Source: Anaerocolumna sp. AGMB13025
Lineage (GTDB): Bacteria; Bacillota; Clostridia; Lachnospirales; Lachnospiraceae
Length of the DNA stretch: 64,000 nt
NCBI RefSeq assembly: GCF_029689925.1
Contig: NZ_CP121445.1
Location: forward strand, 1,481,001 to 1,545,000
Direction: 5' to 3'
The notes beneath the pieces were generated by a model. It did no database searches. It saw only the letters and a program-made list of their open reading frames with translations, and was not told the origin of the DNA. Below are positions 27,901-36,917 of the stretch, in pieces. A program made the translations under genes and the position numbers. Position 1 is the first letter of the stretch; each line of letters starts with the position of its first letter.

Positions 27901-28731
27901 ATGGAACTTGACAAATCATGGGATGAAATTTTAAAGGAAGCCCTGGAAAGACTCAACGAAAATCCGGACGACTTGGAGGCACTTTATTACAAAGGGGTTG
28001 CATTATGTGAATTAAAAAAAAGCCAAGAGGCATTGGATTGCTTTGAATGTATTCTTAAGGTTATGCCGGAGAAAGATATTGCCTTATACTATAAGGGGCT
28101 GGTGCTAAGTGATTTAGGAATGCATGAAAATGCCATTTTTTTTTATAAGAAGGCACTGTCCCTGTCTCCTGAACTTGATTATGCATGGAACAATCTGGCC
28201 TTTTCTTTGAGTCAGTTGGGTAGAACTTCAGAAGCTATATATTATGCGACAAAAGCAATAGAAGTGAATTCTGAAAATTCCTCTGCCTGGCTGAATAAAG
28301 CAAGTTTCTGTGATGAGCTGGGAGAATACGAAGAGGCGTTGGAAGATATTGAAACTGCACTTAGATTAGAGCCGGAAAATGCCAATATGATGTATGTAAA
28401 GGGAAATATACTAAGTGACCTGGAAGAATACGAGGATGCAATCCGGTGGTATGATAAAGCGATTGAGATTCAGGAGCAATATGATGATGCATGGACGAAT
28501 AAAGGGCTTGCATTCAAAAAAGCAGGTGATTATACGGAGGCAGTCCGTTGTTATGACAAAGCGATCGATATCAATAGTCAAAATGCAGAGGCTTGGAATA
28601 ATAAAGGGATTGCCCTTAGGCTTTTGGAGAAGCATGAAGAAGCAATCAATTGTTTCCTTATAGCTGAAAAGCTAAAGAATCCTATGGCAACAAAAAATCT
28701 AAACTGTTTATACCATATAAGGAAGGAATGA
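27901..28731 (+). CDS. Tetratricopeptide-repeat protein
   Basis: 276 residues from the ATG at 27901, after GGGGGAAGAAGAGG and 25 bp past the peptidase-like gene. About seven consecutive 34-residue TPR units run from residue 10 to 265, with canonical spacing (W/Y-x2-L/K-G, A-Y/W, E-A, AL, P). One of the clearest is DDAWTNKGLAFKKAGDYTEA. There are no membrane or signal segments. In conflict cassettes, TPR arrays often recognise a trigger or scaffold an effector; that role here is inferred from position only. Confidence 0.9.
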   Translation: MELDKSWDEILKEALERLNENPDDLEALYYKGVALCELKKSQEALDCFECILKVMPEKDIALYYKGLVLSDLGMHENAIFFYKKALSLSPELDYAWNNLAFSLSQLGRTSEAIYYATKAIEVNSENSSAWLNKASFCDELGEYEEALEDIETALRLEPENANMMYVKGNILSDLEEYEDAIRWYDKAIEIQEQYDDAWTNKGLAFKKAGDYTEAVRCYDKAIDINSQNAEAWNNKGIALRLLEKHEEAINCFLIAEKLKNPMATKNLNCLYHIRKE

Positions 28732-29009
28732 TAAAAGCCCCTAATGCTGATCAAAATGTGATGAGGTTCTCCTATCATGATTAAAGTCACGAATTTCCGA
28801 ACCTCTCCTTGTAAAAAGGTAAAGAAGATTGAAGAAAATATTTGGACTGTCTGTATTTATACATAATAAACACTGAACAAGGAAAGCTATTTTTCTGGCT
28901 TATCTGGAAGTCCTATCATTATGGGTACGATACAAAAAAAGCAAAGCAATACATATATGAATACAAACGCTTATGTTGTTTTAGGCGTTTCTTTGGATGG
29001 GTTTTACCC

Positions 29010-29972
29010 TCAAACCTTCATCATCTTACGATATTCACCAGGAAGAACACCCACATTTCTTTTAAACAATTCTGCAAATCTGCTAGGATTCGTATATCCT
29101 ATTGTTTCACCAATTTGTGCAATCGGCAAATCTGTATGCGAAAGCATAAATTCAGCGTTTTCCATTCGTGTTTGCTGAATAAATTCTGTAATAGTACAAC
29201 CATAAATGATTTTAAAAATCTTTTTCAATTTTGTCTGCCCCATACATGCAATTTTAGAAAGCTGATCTAAGGTTAATGGATAAGCAGCATGATCTTTAAT
29301 GTAGGAGGAAACACAATAAATCTGTTTTTCATCCGTATCAGAAACATGACGATACTCTTTACTATGTTTGTAAGAATGTTCCATAACCAAAGAAACAGCT
29401 TCATTTACTTTGGCTTCATAAAACATTTTTGCACTGATTCCAGTTCCTCTATACTCAGCCACTTGATTAAGCAGTAATAACATTTCAGGAAAATGATAGG
29501 TTTCATCAATAGAAATAAAGGCATCGTAAGGGTCTGAATAATCGTCAGGATATTTTTCTTTTAAGTAATGTGTGTAATAAGCAGGAAGAATTTCTATTCC
29601 TACTGACCGAATCGGTATCCTTTTGTGCATTAGAGCTTTATAAGTTTTTTCCCCGCCTATAAACGTTTTGATACAGTTTGCATTGATTCTGCGATAGGGA
29701 TTCAATTCATGTCCAGCGATTGACTGATAATAAGAAATACTCATACATTCTGGCAGTTGGCATTCAAGTAAGTAATCCTGGTAAAATGAGAAATCATGTA
29801 TTTTTATATCATATAAATTGGATACGGAATAAATCCAATAAAATCCTTCTCCTAATTCTTTTGAGAGTTCATACGTCTGACCGCAGGAATTAAAATTTCC
29901 ATTTGGATTTACGGGCATAAAGCCCCGGTCTATTAAAATATTTTCGTAAAGATGTTCTATATTCTCTCTCAT
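29010..29972 (-). CDS. AraC-family regulator, PchR/YbtA-like
   Basis: 320 residues from the ATG at 29970-29972, which follows AAGGAGG at 8 bases; the longer frame to 30020 is unsupported. The N-terminal 200 residues lack a classical cupin and instead resemble PchR-type siderophore-responsive regulators (FYWIYSVSNLYDIKIHDFSF). The C-terminal HTH pair covers about 220-318 (LSKIACMGQTKLKKIFKIIYG, NPSRFAELFKRNVGVLPGEYR). The CMGQTKLKK..F variant is characteristic of PchR-like proteins. It is divergent from the ECF transporter operon with a repeated GGTTAG word between them, so it probably activates that operon when the metallophore or metal complex is present (inferred). Confidence 0.88.
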   Translation of the reverse strand: MRENIEHLYENILIDRGFMPVNPNGNFNSCGQTYELSKELGEGFYWIYSVSNLYDIKIHDFSFYQDYLLECQLPECMSISYYQSIAGHELNPYRRINANCIKTFIGGEKTYKALMHKRIPIRSVGIEILPAYYTHYLKEKYPDDYSDPYDAFISIDETYHFPEMLLLLNQVAEYRGTGISAKMFYEAKVNEAVSLVMEHSYKHSKEYRHVSDTDEKQIYCVSSYIKDHAAYPLTLDQLSKIACMGQTKLKKIFKIIYGCTITEFIQQTRMENAEFMLSHTDLPIAQIGETIGYTNPSRFAELFKRNVGVLPGEYRKMMKV

Positions 29973-30082
29973 ACAAATCCTCCTTATTAGATACCTTGAT
30001 TGGACGAAATAATACCTCAATTAGCCATAACTAACCGACCGATATTGAAATAGTAAAATAGATATGATAGTTTGTATCTTGT

Positions 30083-30100
30083 GGTTAGGTTCAACTAACC
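30083..30100. promoter_or_regulatory. Inverted GGTTAG repeat, candidate operator for the ECF locus
   Basis: GGTTAG (30083-30088) and CTAACC (30095-30100) are inverted around GTTCAA, and a further CTAACC lies at 30031-30036. They sit in the 185-bp divergent region between the AraC gene and the ECF S-component gene, where an activator would bind. Assignment to this AraC protein is inferred. Confidence 0.45.
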
Positions 30101-30157
30101 TATATCATAACACAATTTCTTGCTGCGTCAAGAAATTAAGAAAAAAGGAGGAAGATT

Positions 30158-30769
30158 ATGATCAGTCAGGCGAGAGGTAATCAGAAACAGTTAGGAGTAA
30201 AAGATTTGATAACTATAGGCGTTTTCACTGCAATTCTATTTGTGACCATGCTTGTTGGTGGAATCATATTTGCGCCTAATCCGGTTCTTACATTTTATAT
30301 GCCCCTTGGTGCTGCCTTGCTTGGAGGACCTGTTATGATGCTTTTAATAGCAAAGGTACCAAAGCGTGGCGTTGTTACAATTTCTGGGATTCTTTGCGGC
30401 GTGATCTGGTTTGCAACCGGAATGCATTGGGCGATGGATTTAGGTTATGTAATTGGTGGAATTATTGGCGACTTGATAGCAGGAAGTGGGAAATATAAAA
30501 ATAAACTGCTTAACATGATAGCTTTTATTTGTGTTAGTTTAGGTGCTACAGGAAGCTATATCTCTTATTTTTTAGACAAAAACGGCTGGAGTAATTATAT
30601 GGTAAAAGGTGGAACATCTTCAAGCTACATAGATGCTATGAATGGGGCTGCGAAAAATTGGATGCTTGCAGTTATTCTGATTGGCACGGTTCTTGTAGCT
30701 GGAATCAGTGCATGGATTGGAAGTAAACTACTTAGAAAGCAATTTAAAAAGGCTGGAATTACAGCATGA
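30158..30769 (+). CDS. ECF transporter substrate-binding (S) component, Trep_Strep family
   Basis: 203 residues, about six hydrophobic segments, starting with the family-typical KDLITIGVFTAILFVTMLVGG. It is followed by ecfT-like and tandem ecfA-like genes, so it is the specificity subunit of an energy-coupling-factor importer. The Trep_Strep family (named for Treponema and Streptococcus) has no single established ligand; its frequent partners are YbtPQ-like ABC proteins, as here. AAAGGAGG precedes the ATG. The stop overlaps the next start by 4 bases (ATGA). Confidence 0.87.
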   Translation: MISQARGNQKQLGVKDLITIGVFTAILFVTMLVGGIIFAPNPVLTFYMPLGAALLGGPVMMLLIAKVPKRGVVTISGILCGVIWFATGMHWAMDLGYVIGGIIGDLIAGSGKYKNKLLNMIAFICVSLGATGSYISYFLDKNGWSNYMVKGGTSSSYIDAMNGAAKNWMLAVILIGTVLVAGISAWIGSKLLRKQFKKAGITA

Positions 30770-31464
30770 GTTGGCTTCGATTTGATCCTAGAACGAAATT
30801 GTTTGTACTTTTTGCAAGTGTTCTTTGTACAATGTTTACACCATCGTTTCGTTATGAATTTATTTTAGTTTGTATGATTGCTGGGCTTGCCCTGCTTTTA
30901 GGTCAACTGCCAAGTGCATTCTTTGGAATCGCGCTCTATGGTTTAATTTATGGCATCTCACTGTTTTCTGTTTTACAGATGACAGGAACCTGGCAGGCTA
31001 TATTTGCCGCGTTCTTTGGGTTAGTAAATAAGGTATATCCTTGTGGCTTAATGGCGTGTCTTATGATAAAGACAACAAAAACTGGCGAGTTTATGGCAGC
31101 ACTTTATGAAATAAATATGCCAGATCACTTTGTAATTCCCTTTGCCGTCATGATGCGGTACCTTCCTGTTGTTAAAGAAGATTGGAAGTATATAAAGGAT
31201 GCCATGAGAATGCGGGGAATATCGCCATCTATAAAAAATATATGTACCCGTCCATTCGTAGTAATAGAATGCCTGTATGTACCGCTTATGATGGCTGCAT
31301 CTAACACGGCAGATGAATTATCAATAGCTGCGGTAACCCGTGGAATTGAAAGTACGAATGTAAAGACTAGTCTTATCGAAATCAAATTCACGGTGAAAGA
31401 CTTTATCGTGATGGTTATATTTACTACATATTTTATATTCGGAATTATAGCACGACTACAATAA
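30766..31464 (+). CDS. ECF transporter T component (EcfT)
   Basis: 232 residues. The N-terminal SWLRFDPRTKLFVLFAS and internal membrane helices fit EcfT. The coupling region contains AMRMRGI (residues near 146) and a second basic segment (VTRGIEST), matching the two conserved A-R-G coupling helices. It transmits ATPase motion to the S component. It overlaps the S gene by 4 bp and is 75 bp from the ATPase gene. Confidence 0.92.
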   Translation: MSWLRFDPRTKLFVLFASVLCTMFTPSFRYEFILVCMIAGLALLLGQLPSAFFGIALYGLIYGISLFSVLQMTGTWQAIFAAFFGLVNKVYPCGLMACLMIKTTKTGEFMAALYEINMPDHFVIPFAVMMRYLPVVKEDWKYIKDAMRMRGISPSIKNICTRPFVVIECLYVPLMMAASNTADELSIAAVTRGIESTNVKTSLIEIKFTVKDFIVMVIFTTYFIFGIIARLQ

Positions 31465-31539
31465 ACTTTATTAAACTCTATTACTGATTTAATAATAATG
31501 AATAGAAGGAAATATAAAAGCATTCAGAGAGGTTAAAAG

Positions 31540-32934
31540 ATGGAGAAAATTCAATTAAGTGATATCAGCTTCGCATATGAAGGGACGGTTGATGGGGGTG
31601 TTAAAAATATTAATTTATCCATATCTGCTGGACAATGCGTGGTATTAACCGGACAGAGTGGATGCGGAAAAACCACAATTACCAGATTGATAAATGGTTT
31701 GATCCCCGAGTTTTTTAAAGGGGAACTAAAGGGAAATATAGTTGTGGACGGGGAGGATCTTTTCGCAAAGAAACTTTATGAAATCGCACGAACTACAGGC
31801 TCAGTGTTTCAAAATCCTAAAACACAGTTTTTTAATACAGATACAGATGGAGAGATTGCTTTTGGTCTGGAAAACCGGGGAATAGAACGTAGTAAGATAA
31901 TAAATAGAGTAAAGCAGACCGCAGAAGATTTAAAGGTTACAAATCTCTTAAATCGTAGTATCTTTTCCTTATCAGGAGGAGAAAAACAAAAAATAGCGTT
32001 TGCTTCTGTTTATGCCACGAATCCTGATATCTATATTTTGGATGAGCCATCTTCGAACCTGGATACGAATTCCATTTCCGATTTAGCAGAATACATTCAA
32101 ATCATCAAAAAGCAAGGTAAGACCGTTGTGATTGCAGAGCATAGATTGTACTATTTAACAAATTTGGCAGATGAGATTTATTACATGGAACACGGAGAAA
32201 TCAAATATAAATGGACACAATCTGAGTTTTTAAAATTATCAGATTATGAGCGAGAGCTTCTGGGGCTTAGATCCTTTTTATATAAAGAACCTCAAATTTG
32301 TACAGAAGTAAAAGAAAAAAAGAAAACGGTATTGGAAGTTAGAGATTTATCAATTGGTTATGGAAAAAAAGTGGTGCATTCCCACATTAATTTGACGGCT
32401 GCAAAAGGAGATATTATTGCAGTAACTGGCCATAATGGAGTCGGAAAATCCACTTTTTTAAGGACAATCTGCGGTTTACAAAAGCCGCTGGAAGGAGCGG
32501 TAATTTGGAATGGGGCAGCCCAAAGTGAGAAGAAATTAATCAAAAGGGCATATATGGTCATGCAAGATGTGAATTATCAACTATTTGCAGATAGTGTGGA
32601 ACATGAAACCCATTTTGGAATAAAAAATCCAGACCTTGATAAGGTTGAAAAAACTTTAAAAGAATTAGGATTGTATCAATTAAAGGACGAACATCCAAAT
32701 ACGTTATCGGGAGGTCAAAAACAACGGATAGCAGTTGCTGTAAGCATGATTTGTGATAAAGAGGTTCTGGTATTTGATGAACCTAGCAGTGGTCTGGATC
32801 TGGAAAGCATGAGAGTTGTATCTGAATTAATAAAAGACTTAGCGAAAGCGGATAAAATTATATTGGTAGTAACACATGACTCTGAATTGATTTCTCAAAC
32901 TTGTAATCGGTTGTTTCAATTAGGTGGCTCATAA
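31540..32934 (+). CDS. ECF ATPase, tandem fused EcfA1-EcfA2
   Basis: 464 residues containing two ABC domains in one chain. The first has Walker A GQSGCGKTT, signature LSGGEKQKIAFA and Walker B IYILDEPSSNLD. The second has Walker A GHNGVGKST, signature LSGGQKQRIAVA and Walker B VLVFDEPSSGLD. Fusion of both EcfA halves is common in dedicated (group I-like) ECF systems, so this transporter does not need a shared cassette. AGAGAGG precedes the ATG. Confidence 0.94.
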   Translation: MEKIQLSDISFAYEGTVDGGVKNINLSISAGQCVVLTGQSGCGKTTITRLINGLIPEFFKGELKGNIVVDGEDLFAKKLYEIARTTGSVFQNPKTQFFNTDTDGEIAFGLENRGIERSKIINRVKQTAEDLKVTNLLNRSIFSLSGGEKQKIAFASVYATNPDIYILDEPSSNLDTNSISDLAEYIQIIKKQGKTVVIAEHRLYYLTNLADEIYYMEHGEIKYKWTQSEFLKLSDYERELLGLRSFLYKEPQICTEVKEKKKTVLEVRDLSIGYGKKVVHSHINLTAAKGDIIAVTGHNGVGKSTFLRTICGLQKPLEGAVIWNGAAQSEKKLIKRAYMVMQDVNYQLFADSVEHETHFGIKNPDLDKVEKTLKELGLYQLKDEHPNTLSGGQKQRIAVAVSMICDKEVLVFDEPSSGLDLESMRVVSELIKDLAKADKIILVVTHDSELISQTCNRLFQLGGS

Positions 32935-33072
32935 AATTACATAAGTCTTAACAACATTAGTAAATTTTTTGCAGCCTAGCATTACAAAAGGGCTATTTTT
33001 AATTAACAGTAGCAGCAGAAAATAATGGAATATTTATAATGAATTTTGTAAAAAGTAGAAAGGAATAAAAGA
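32935..33072. other. Gap between ECF ATPase and the 108-bp repeats
   Basis: No gene. A weak AGCC...GGGCT hairpin followed by ATTTTTAA near 32975-33002 could be a partial terminator of the ECF genes. Confidence 0.35.
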
Positions 33073-33286
33073 TTGAAAGAAAATAAAAGAGTAGAAAGGA
33101 TGCCACATTATGATTCTTTCAACCAGTTATATTTGTGGCAGTATCGCAAGTAAACTTGCGATATGCAATGGGTGTAAAGGTTGAAAGAAAATAAAAGAGT
33201 AGAAAGGATGCCACATTATGATTCTTTCAACCAGTTATATTTGTGGTAGTATCGCAAGTAAACTTGCGATATGCAATGGGTGTAAA
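33073..33286 (+). repeat. 108-bp tandem duplication in the leader of the ABC transporter pair
   Basis: Copy 1 is 33073-33180 and copy 2 is 33181-33288, differing by one base inside the unit (GTGGCAGT versus GTGGTAGT) up to 33286. Each copy holds an inverted repeat TTGAAAGAA...TTCTTTCAA and a palindrome TATCGCAAGT-AA-ACTTGCGATA (33142-33163 and 33250-33271). The second palindrome ends just before the ABC start. Near-identity indicates a recent or selected duplication. Confidence 0.95.
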
Positions 33287-33287
33287 A

Positions 33288-35048
33288 ATGAAGAAAAAAG
33301 AAAGCTCCATAGGGCTACTCCTGCAATGGGCTGGCAGGGATAAATATTATTTGTACTTATCCGTATTTTGTTCATTGATCAGTGGACTGTGTACTATGAT
33401 TCCCTATTATGGAGTGTATCATATCATAACAGCGATTTATGAAAATACCTGCACGAATAAAGTTTTAATAAATAACAGTATATTGATTTTTAGCGCGATT
33501 TTACTTCGGTTTGTATTATTTGGATGTGCAGGTATTCTTTCACATAAAGGAGCCTATCGTACACTTTATAAGGTTCGAAGCATGATTGTGGAGCATATGG
33601 CAAAAGTTCCGCTTGGGGTCTTGAGTGAGTATCATACCGGAAGCATTAAAACAGTATTAAATGAAGATATTGAGAAATTGGAGTTGTTTTTAGCACATCA
33701 TCTACCTGATTTTATTTATTATATGTGCGGTCCAATTGCAGTCTTTTTATATCTATGCTCTGTTAATCTTACGATGGCACTCCTCTCTTTGATTCCACTT
33801 GTTTTAGCTATTGCGGTTATGGTATCCATGTTTTCGGGTATGTCGAATATGCTTGAGGCTGCAAACCAATCATTGGTGAACTTAAATTCAGTCATCATTG
33901 AATATATTAGCGGCATGAAAGTCATAAAGGCTTTTCGTATGGGAAGCAGTTCTTTTCAGAAATATAAAAATGCCATAGAGGAAGAAAATACCATATGGAA
34001 TAGAATATCAAGAAAAATGGGACCATCCTATGCTGCTTATATCGTTATTACTGAGTGCGGATTACTTTTTATGGTCCCAATTGGAGGATATTTCATTTTA
34101 CACAACTCCATATCATTGAATGTCTTACTCTTGTTTGTTTTTATCGGATCTTTATATTTAACCGAGTTAAGACCTCTGCAAGAACTTGGTTCAAACTTTG
34201 CAAAGGTCTTACATGCTGTGGAAAAAACAAAAGATATTCTGGAAATTCCTATATATGAAGGAGGCTGCAATTTTCCTGTAAAACATGATATCTGTCTAAA
34301 AGATGTAAGTTTTAACTATTCATCAAATAAAGAACAGGAAGTGCTTAAAAATTGCAATCTTTTCATCCGCCATGGAGAGAAATTGGCACTGGTAGGTAAA
34401 TCCGGTGCGGGAAAAAGTACAGTCATTCAACTGATAGCCAGATTTTATGATGTAGATAAAGGGAGTGTTACAATTGGCGGAACGGATGTACGGAAATTAA
34501 ATTATGAAGAACTTTTAAAGAAGGTGTCTATCGTATTTCAGAAGACATTCTTAACCAGAGACAGTGTTTTTGATAACATACGAATGGGCACAGAGGCAAC
34601 CCTTGCAGAGGTAAGGGAAGCCGCAAAAAAAGCCCAGATAGATTCTTTTATTATGACACTTCCAGAGGGCTATGACACAAAGGTCGGAAGTTATGGAACA
34701 CGATTTTCAGGAGGAGAAAAGCAGAGAATAGCAATAGCAAGAGCAATCTTAAAAAATGCTCCAATCTTGATCCTGGATGAAGCCACTTCAGCAGCAGATC
34801 CAGAGAATCAGGTTGAAATAGACAAAGCAATTAAGAATCTTTGTGAAGGAAAAACAGTTATTATTGTGGCACACCGTCTTAGCGCATTAAAAATATGCGA
34901 CCGTATTGCAATTATAGAAAATCATACAGTTAGCTGTATTGGAAGTCATGAAGAAGTGTTAAACGAAAGCACTTATTATAAAGCAGCCTGGGAAAGTTAT
35001 CATAAATCCAGAACTATGACTTATCAGCTGGAAGGAGATTTAGTGTGA
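33288..35048 (+). CDS. ABC half-transporter (membrane + ATPase), IrtA/YbtP-like
   Basis: 586 residues from the ATG at 33288 (MKKKESSIGLLLQW); an ATG at 33270 and a GTG at 33243 are in frame but lie inside the duplicated leader. Residues 20-300 form a six-helix type IV ABC membrane domain. The ATPase domain follows with Walker A GKSGAGKST, signature FSGGEKQRIAIA and Walker B LILDEATSAADPEN. The fold is that of exporters, but IrtAB/YbtPQ-type pairs of this kind import metallophores. It ends overlapping the next gene's GTG start, giving a heterodimer partner. The ECF genes upstream suggest a shared ligand pathway. Confidence 0.88.
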   Translation: MKKKESSIGLLLQWAGRDKYYLYLSVFCSLISGLCTMIPYYGVYHIITAIYENTCTNKVLINNSILIFSAILLRFVLFGCAGILSHKGAYRTLYKVRSMIVEHMAKVPLGVLSEYHTGSIKTVLNEDIEKLELFLAHHLPDFIYYMCGPIAVFLYLCSVNLTMALLSLIPLVLAIAVMVSMFSGMSNMLEAANQSLVNLNSVIIEYISGMKVIKAFRMGSSSFQKYKNAIEEENTIWNRISRKMGPSYAAYIVITECGLLFMVPIGGYFILHNSISLNVLLLFVFIGSLYLTELRPLQELGSNFAKVLHAVEKTKDILEIPIYEGGCNFPVKHDICLKDVSFNYSSNKEQEVLKNCNLFIRHGEKLALVGKSGAGKSTVIQLIARFYDVDKGSVTIGGTDVRKLNYEELLKKVSIVFQKTFLTRDSVFDNIRMGTEATLAEVREAAKKAQIDSFIMTLPEGYDTKVGSYGTRFSGGEKQRIAIARAILKNAPILILDEATSAADPENQVEIDKAIKNLCEGKTVIIVAHRLSALKICDRIAIIENHTVSCIGSHEEVLNESTYYKAAWESYHKSRTMTYQLEGDLV

Positions 35049-36730
35049 AATGGAATAATAAGCTTTATCTATCTATTCTATGTGTCATTTTAGAAGGACT
35101 CTTATCTGGAAGTAATTTTATGGTAATGTTCTATATCTTTAGGATTCTTTTGACAAGGCAGATGGAGATGGAAAAAATCATGGTAATAACAGGAGGCATT
35201 GGAGCTATTTTTATTCTAAGACTCTTAATTTACAGTTTTTCATATGTTCAAGGTCAATTGGGGGGAGCAAAGGTTAGCAGGGAGATACGATTATTCCTTG
35301 GTGACAAATTAAAAAGAATTCCCCTTTCAAGATTCCAGAAATCCCAGACAGGTGAGTATATTAATGCAGCAACTGAAAATATAAATAGTTATGAACAGAT
35401 TTTGACACATAAAGTAGGTGATGTTATAAAAAATCTGACCTTAGTGATTATGCTGATTGTATTTGTGTCTACATTGTATGTACCCTCCGGATTGATTTTA
35501 CTCTTAGCTTTGCTTATGTTCATTCCGGCAATTGCGTTGTCCTTTCGAGCTGTGAAAAAGTATGGGAGGAAGAAGAATGAAATCTGCGTTGAAAATGTTA
35601 GCAGTATGGTTGAATACATTACTGGGATACAAACCTTTCGAGCATACGGAATTGGGGGGAGAAAAAACAAATCCGTTATGAGCTCTATGAAGAAATTCAG
35701 TGATATCAGCTTCATTTATGAATCTAAGATTATACCGGATGGAGTAATGTATAGTATTCTGATAGGAAGTTCACTGCCAATCGAAATCATTGTGGCAGGA
35801 AATCAATGGAACCAGGGAAGACTAGACACAGTTTCCTTTGTTATGATTTGCCTGTTACCATTATTCTTTACTAAATTGTTGGGAAGTATTTTTGTAGATA
35901 TGACAAGTTACAAAAATTTAATGATTGCGAAGAATAAAATCAATGCAGTAATTCAGATGCCTGAAGAAAATCAGATGAATTCAGATTTCCAACCGAAAAA
36001 GCATGATATTGTCTTAGAACATGTAGATTTTTCCTACGAACCAGGACAGAGCATTTGTAAAAATTTGAATCTTTGTATAGAAAATCAAAAATTAACTGCC
36101 ATCGTAGGAGAATCGGGCTCTGGAAAATCTACAATCTTGAACTTGATAGCAAAATATTACGAACCAGATGCCGGTGAGGTCAGGATTGGCGGATATTCAA
36201 TTATGGACAAAGGAACCGAACAAGTTCTGTCACAGATTTCCACGGTAGAACAGGAGGTGTTTTTGTTTAATGATACCATTCGTAATAATATTCGATATGC
36301 CAGACCACAGGCTGACGATATCGAAATTGAGCTTGCGTGTAAGGAGGCTAATTGCGAGGAATTTATAAAAAAACTACCTATGGGATATGAGACAAATGTG
36401 GGGGAAAATGGAAATCAGCTATCTGGCGGAGAAAGACAGAGACTTTCCATTGCAAGAGCAATTTTAAAAGATGCCCCAATTCTGTTGTTGGATGAGGCTA
36501 CAGCAAATTTAGATGTAGAAAATGAGTTAGCTGTAAAACTAGCAATAAAAAATCTTTTAAAAAAGAAAAAAACAGTGGTTATGATAGCTCATACTATGTC
36601 AATTGTAAAAAATGCAGATAAAATTGTTGTTATTGCTAATGGGAAAGTAAAGGAAGAGGGGACACATGAAAAATTATTACGTTTAAATGGAAAATATGCT
36701 GACATGTGGAAGGCGGAGCAGATGTTATAA
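35045..36730 (+). CDS. ABC half-transporter, IrtB/YbtQ-like partner
   Basis: 561 residues starting with GTG at 35045, which overlaps the previous stop (GTGA) after GAAGGAGA. It has a six-helix membrane domain (1-300) and an ATPase with Walker A GESGSGKST, signature LSGGERQRLSIA and Walker B LLLDEATANLDVEN. Both nucleotide sites of the pair look intact. It forms a heterodimer with the product of 33288. Exporter or importer direction cannot be read from the sequence; context favours import. Confidence 0.9.
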   Translation: MKWNNKLYLSILCVILEGLLSGSNFMVMFYIFRILLTRQMEMEKIMVITGGIGAIFILRLLIYSFSYVQGQLGGAKVSREIRLFLGDKLKRIPLSRFQKSQTGEYINAATENINSYEQILTHKVGDVIKNLTLVIMLIVFVSTLYVPSGLILLLALLMFIPAIALSFRAVKKYGRKKNEICVENVSSMVEYITGIQTFRAYGIGGRKNKSVMSSMKKFSDISFIYESKIIPDGVMYSILIGSSLPIEIIVAGNQWNQGRLDTVSFVMICLLPLFFTKLLGSIFVDMTSYKNLMIAKNKINAVIQMPEENQMNSDFQPKKHDIVLEHVDFSYEPGQSICKNLNLCIENQKLTAIVGESGSGKSTILNLIAKYYEPDAGEVRIGGYSIMDKGTEQVLSQISTVEQEVFLFNDTIRNNIRYARPQADDIEIELACKEANCEEFIKKLPMGYETNVGENGNQLSGGERQRLSIARAILKDAPILLLDEATANLDVENELAVKLAIKNLLKKKKTVVMIAHTMSIVKNADKIVVIANGKVKEEGTHEKLLRLNGKYADMWKAEQML

Positions 36731-36833
36731 ATTTGAAAGCCGGCTTCTGAAACCGGGAATTGCCAATGCCGCTTTTTCACAATAAAGAATTAAAGTACTT
36801 CATAATACCAAGGTAAGAAAAATGTAAGACTAA

Positions 36834-36895
36834 GCTGCGGCAAACTATCCTGTCAAAAATTTGTTCTATGGGATATCGTTTGCCGCAGCCCTTTT
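36834..36895. terminator. Bidirectional terminator, GCTGCGGCAAAC stem
   Basis: A perfect 12-bp stem (GCTGCGGCAAAC 36834-36845 / GTTTGCCGCAGC 36878-36889) with further TATCC / GGATA pairing is followed by CCTTTTTAA. It lies between the ABC genes and the convergent AraC gene. It is a member of the GCTGTTGCAAA-like hairpin family. Confidence 0.88.
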
Positions 36896-36917
36896 TAACC
36901 CATAGCAAAACTAAACC

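Noticed and set aside
28763..28805. GAGGTTC...GAACCTC hairpin as terminator of the TPR gene
   Set aside because: The stem is 7 bp with a loop of about 29 bases and no T-run; too weak to list as a terminator.
28842..29270. Open frame of 142 codons on the plus strand
   Set aside because: It is mostly antisense to the AraC gene at 29010-29972, which has a good start site and clear domains.
33110..33184. Possible 24-residue cysteine-containing peptide (MILSTSYICGSIASK...) inside the 108-bp repeat, with a ribosome-site-like AAAGGA
   Set aside because: The diverged copy at 14441 has one base fewer between the shared words, which breaks this frame, so conservation looks like DNA or RNA structure, not peptide. 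The second copy's frame also runs into the ABC gene.
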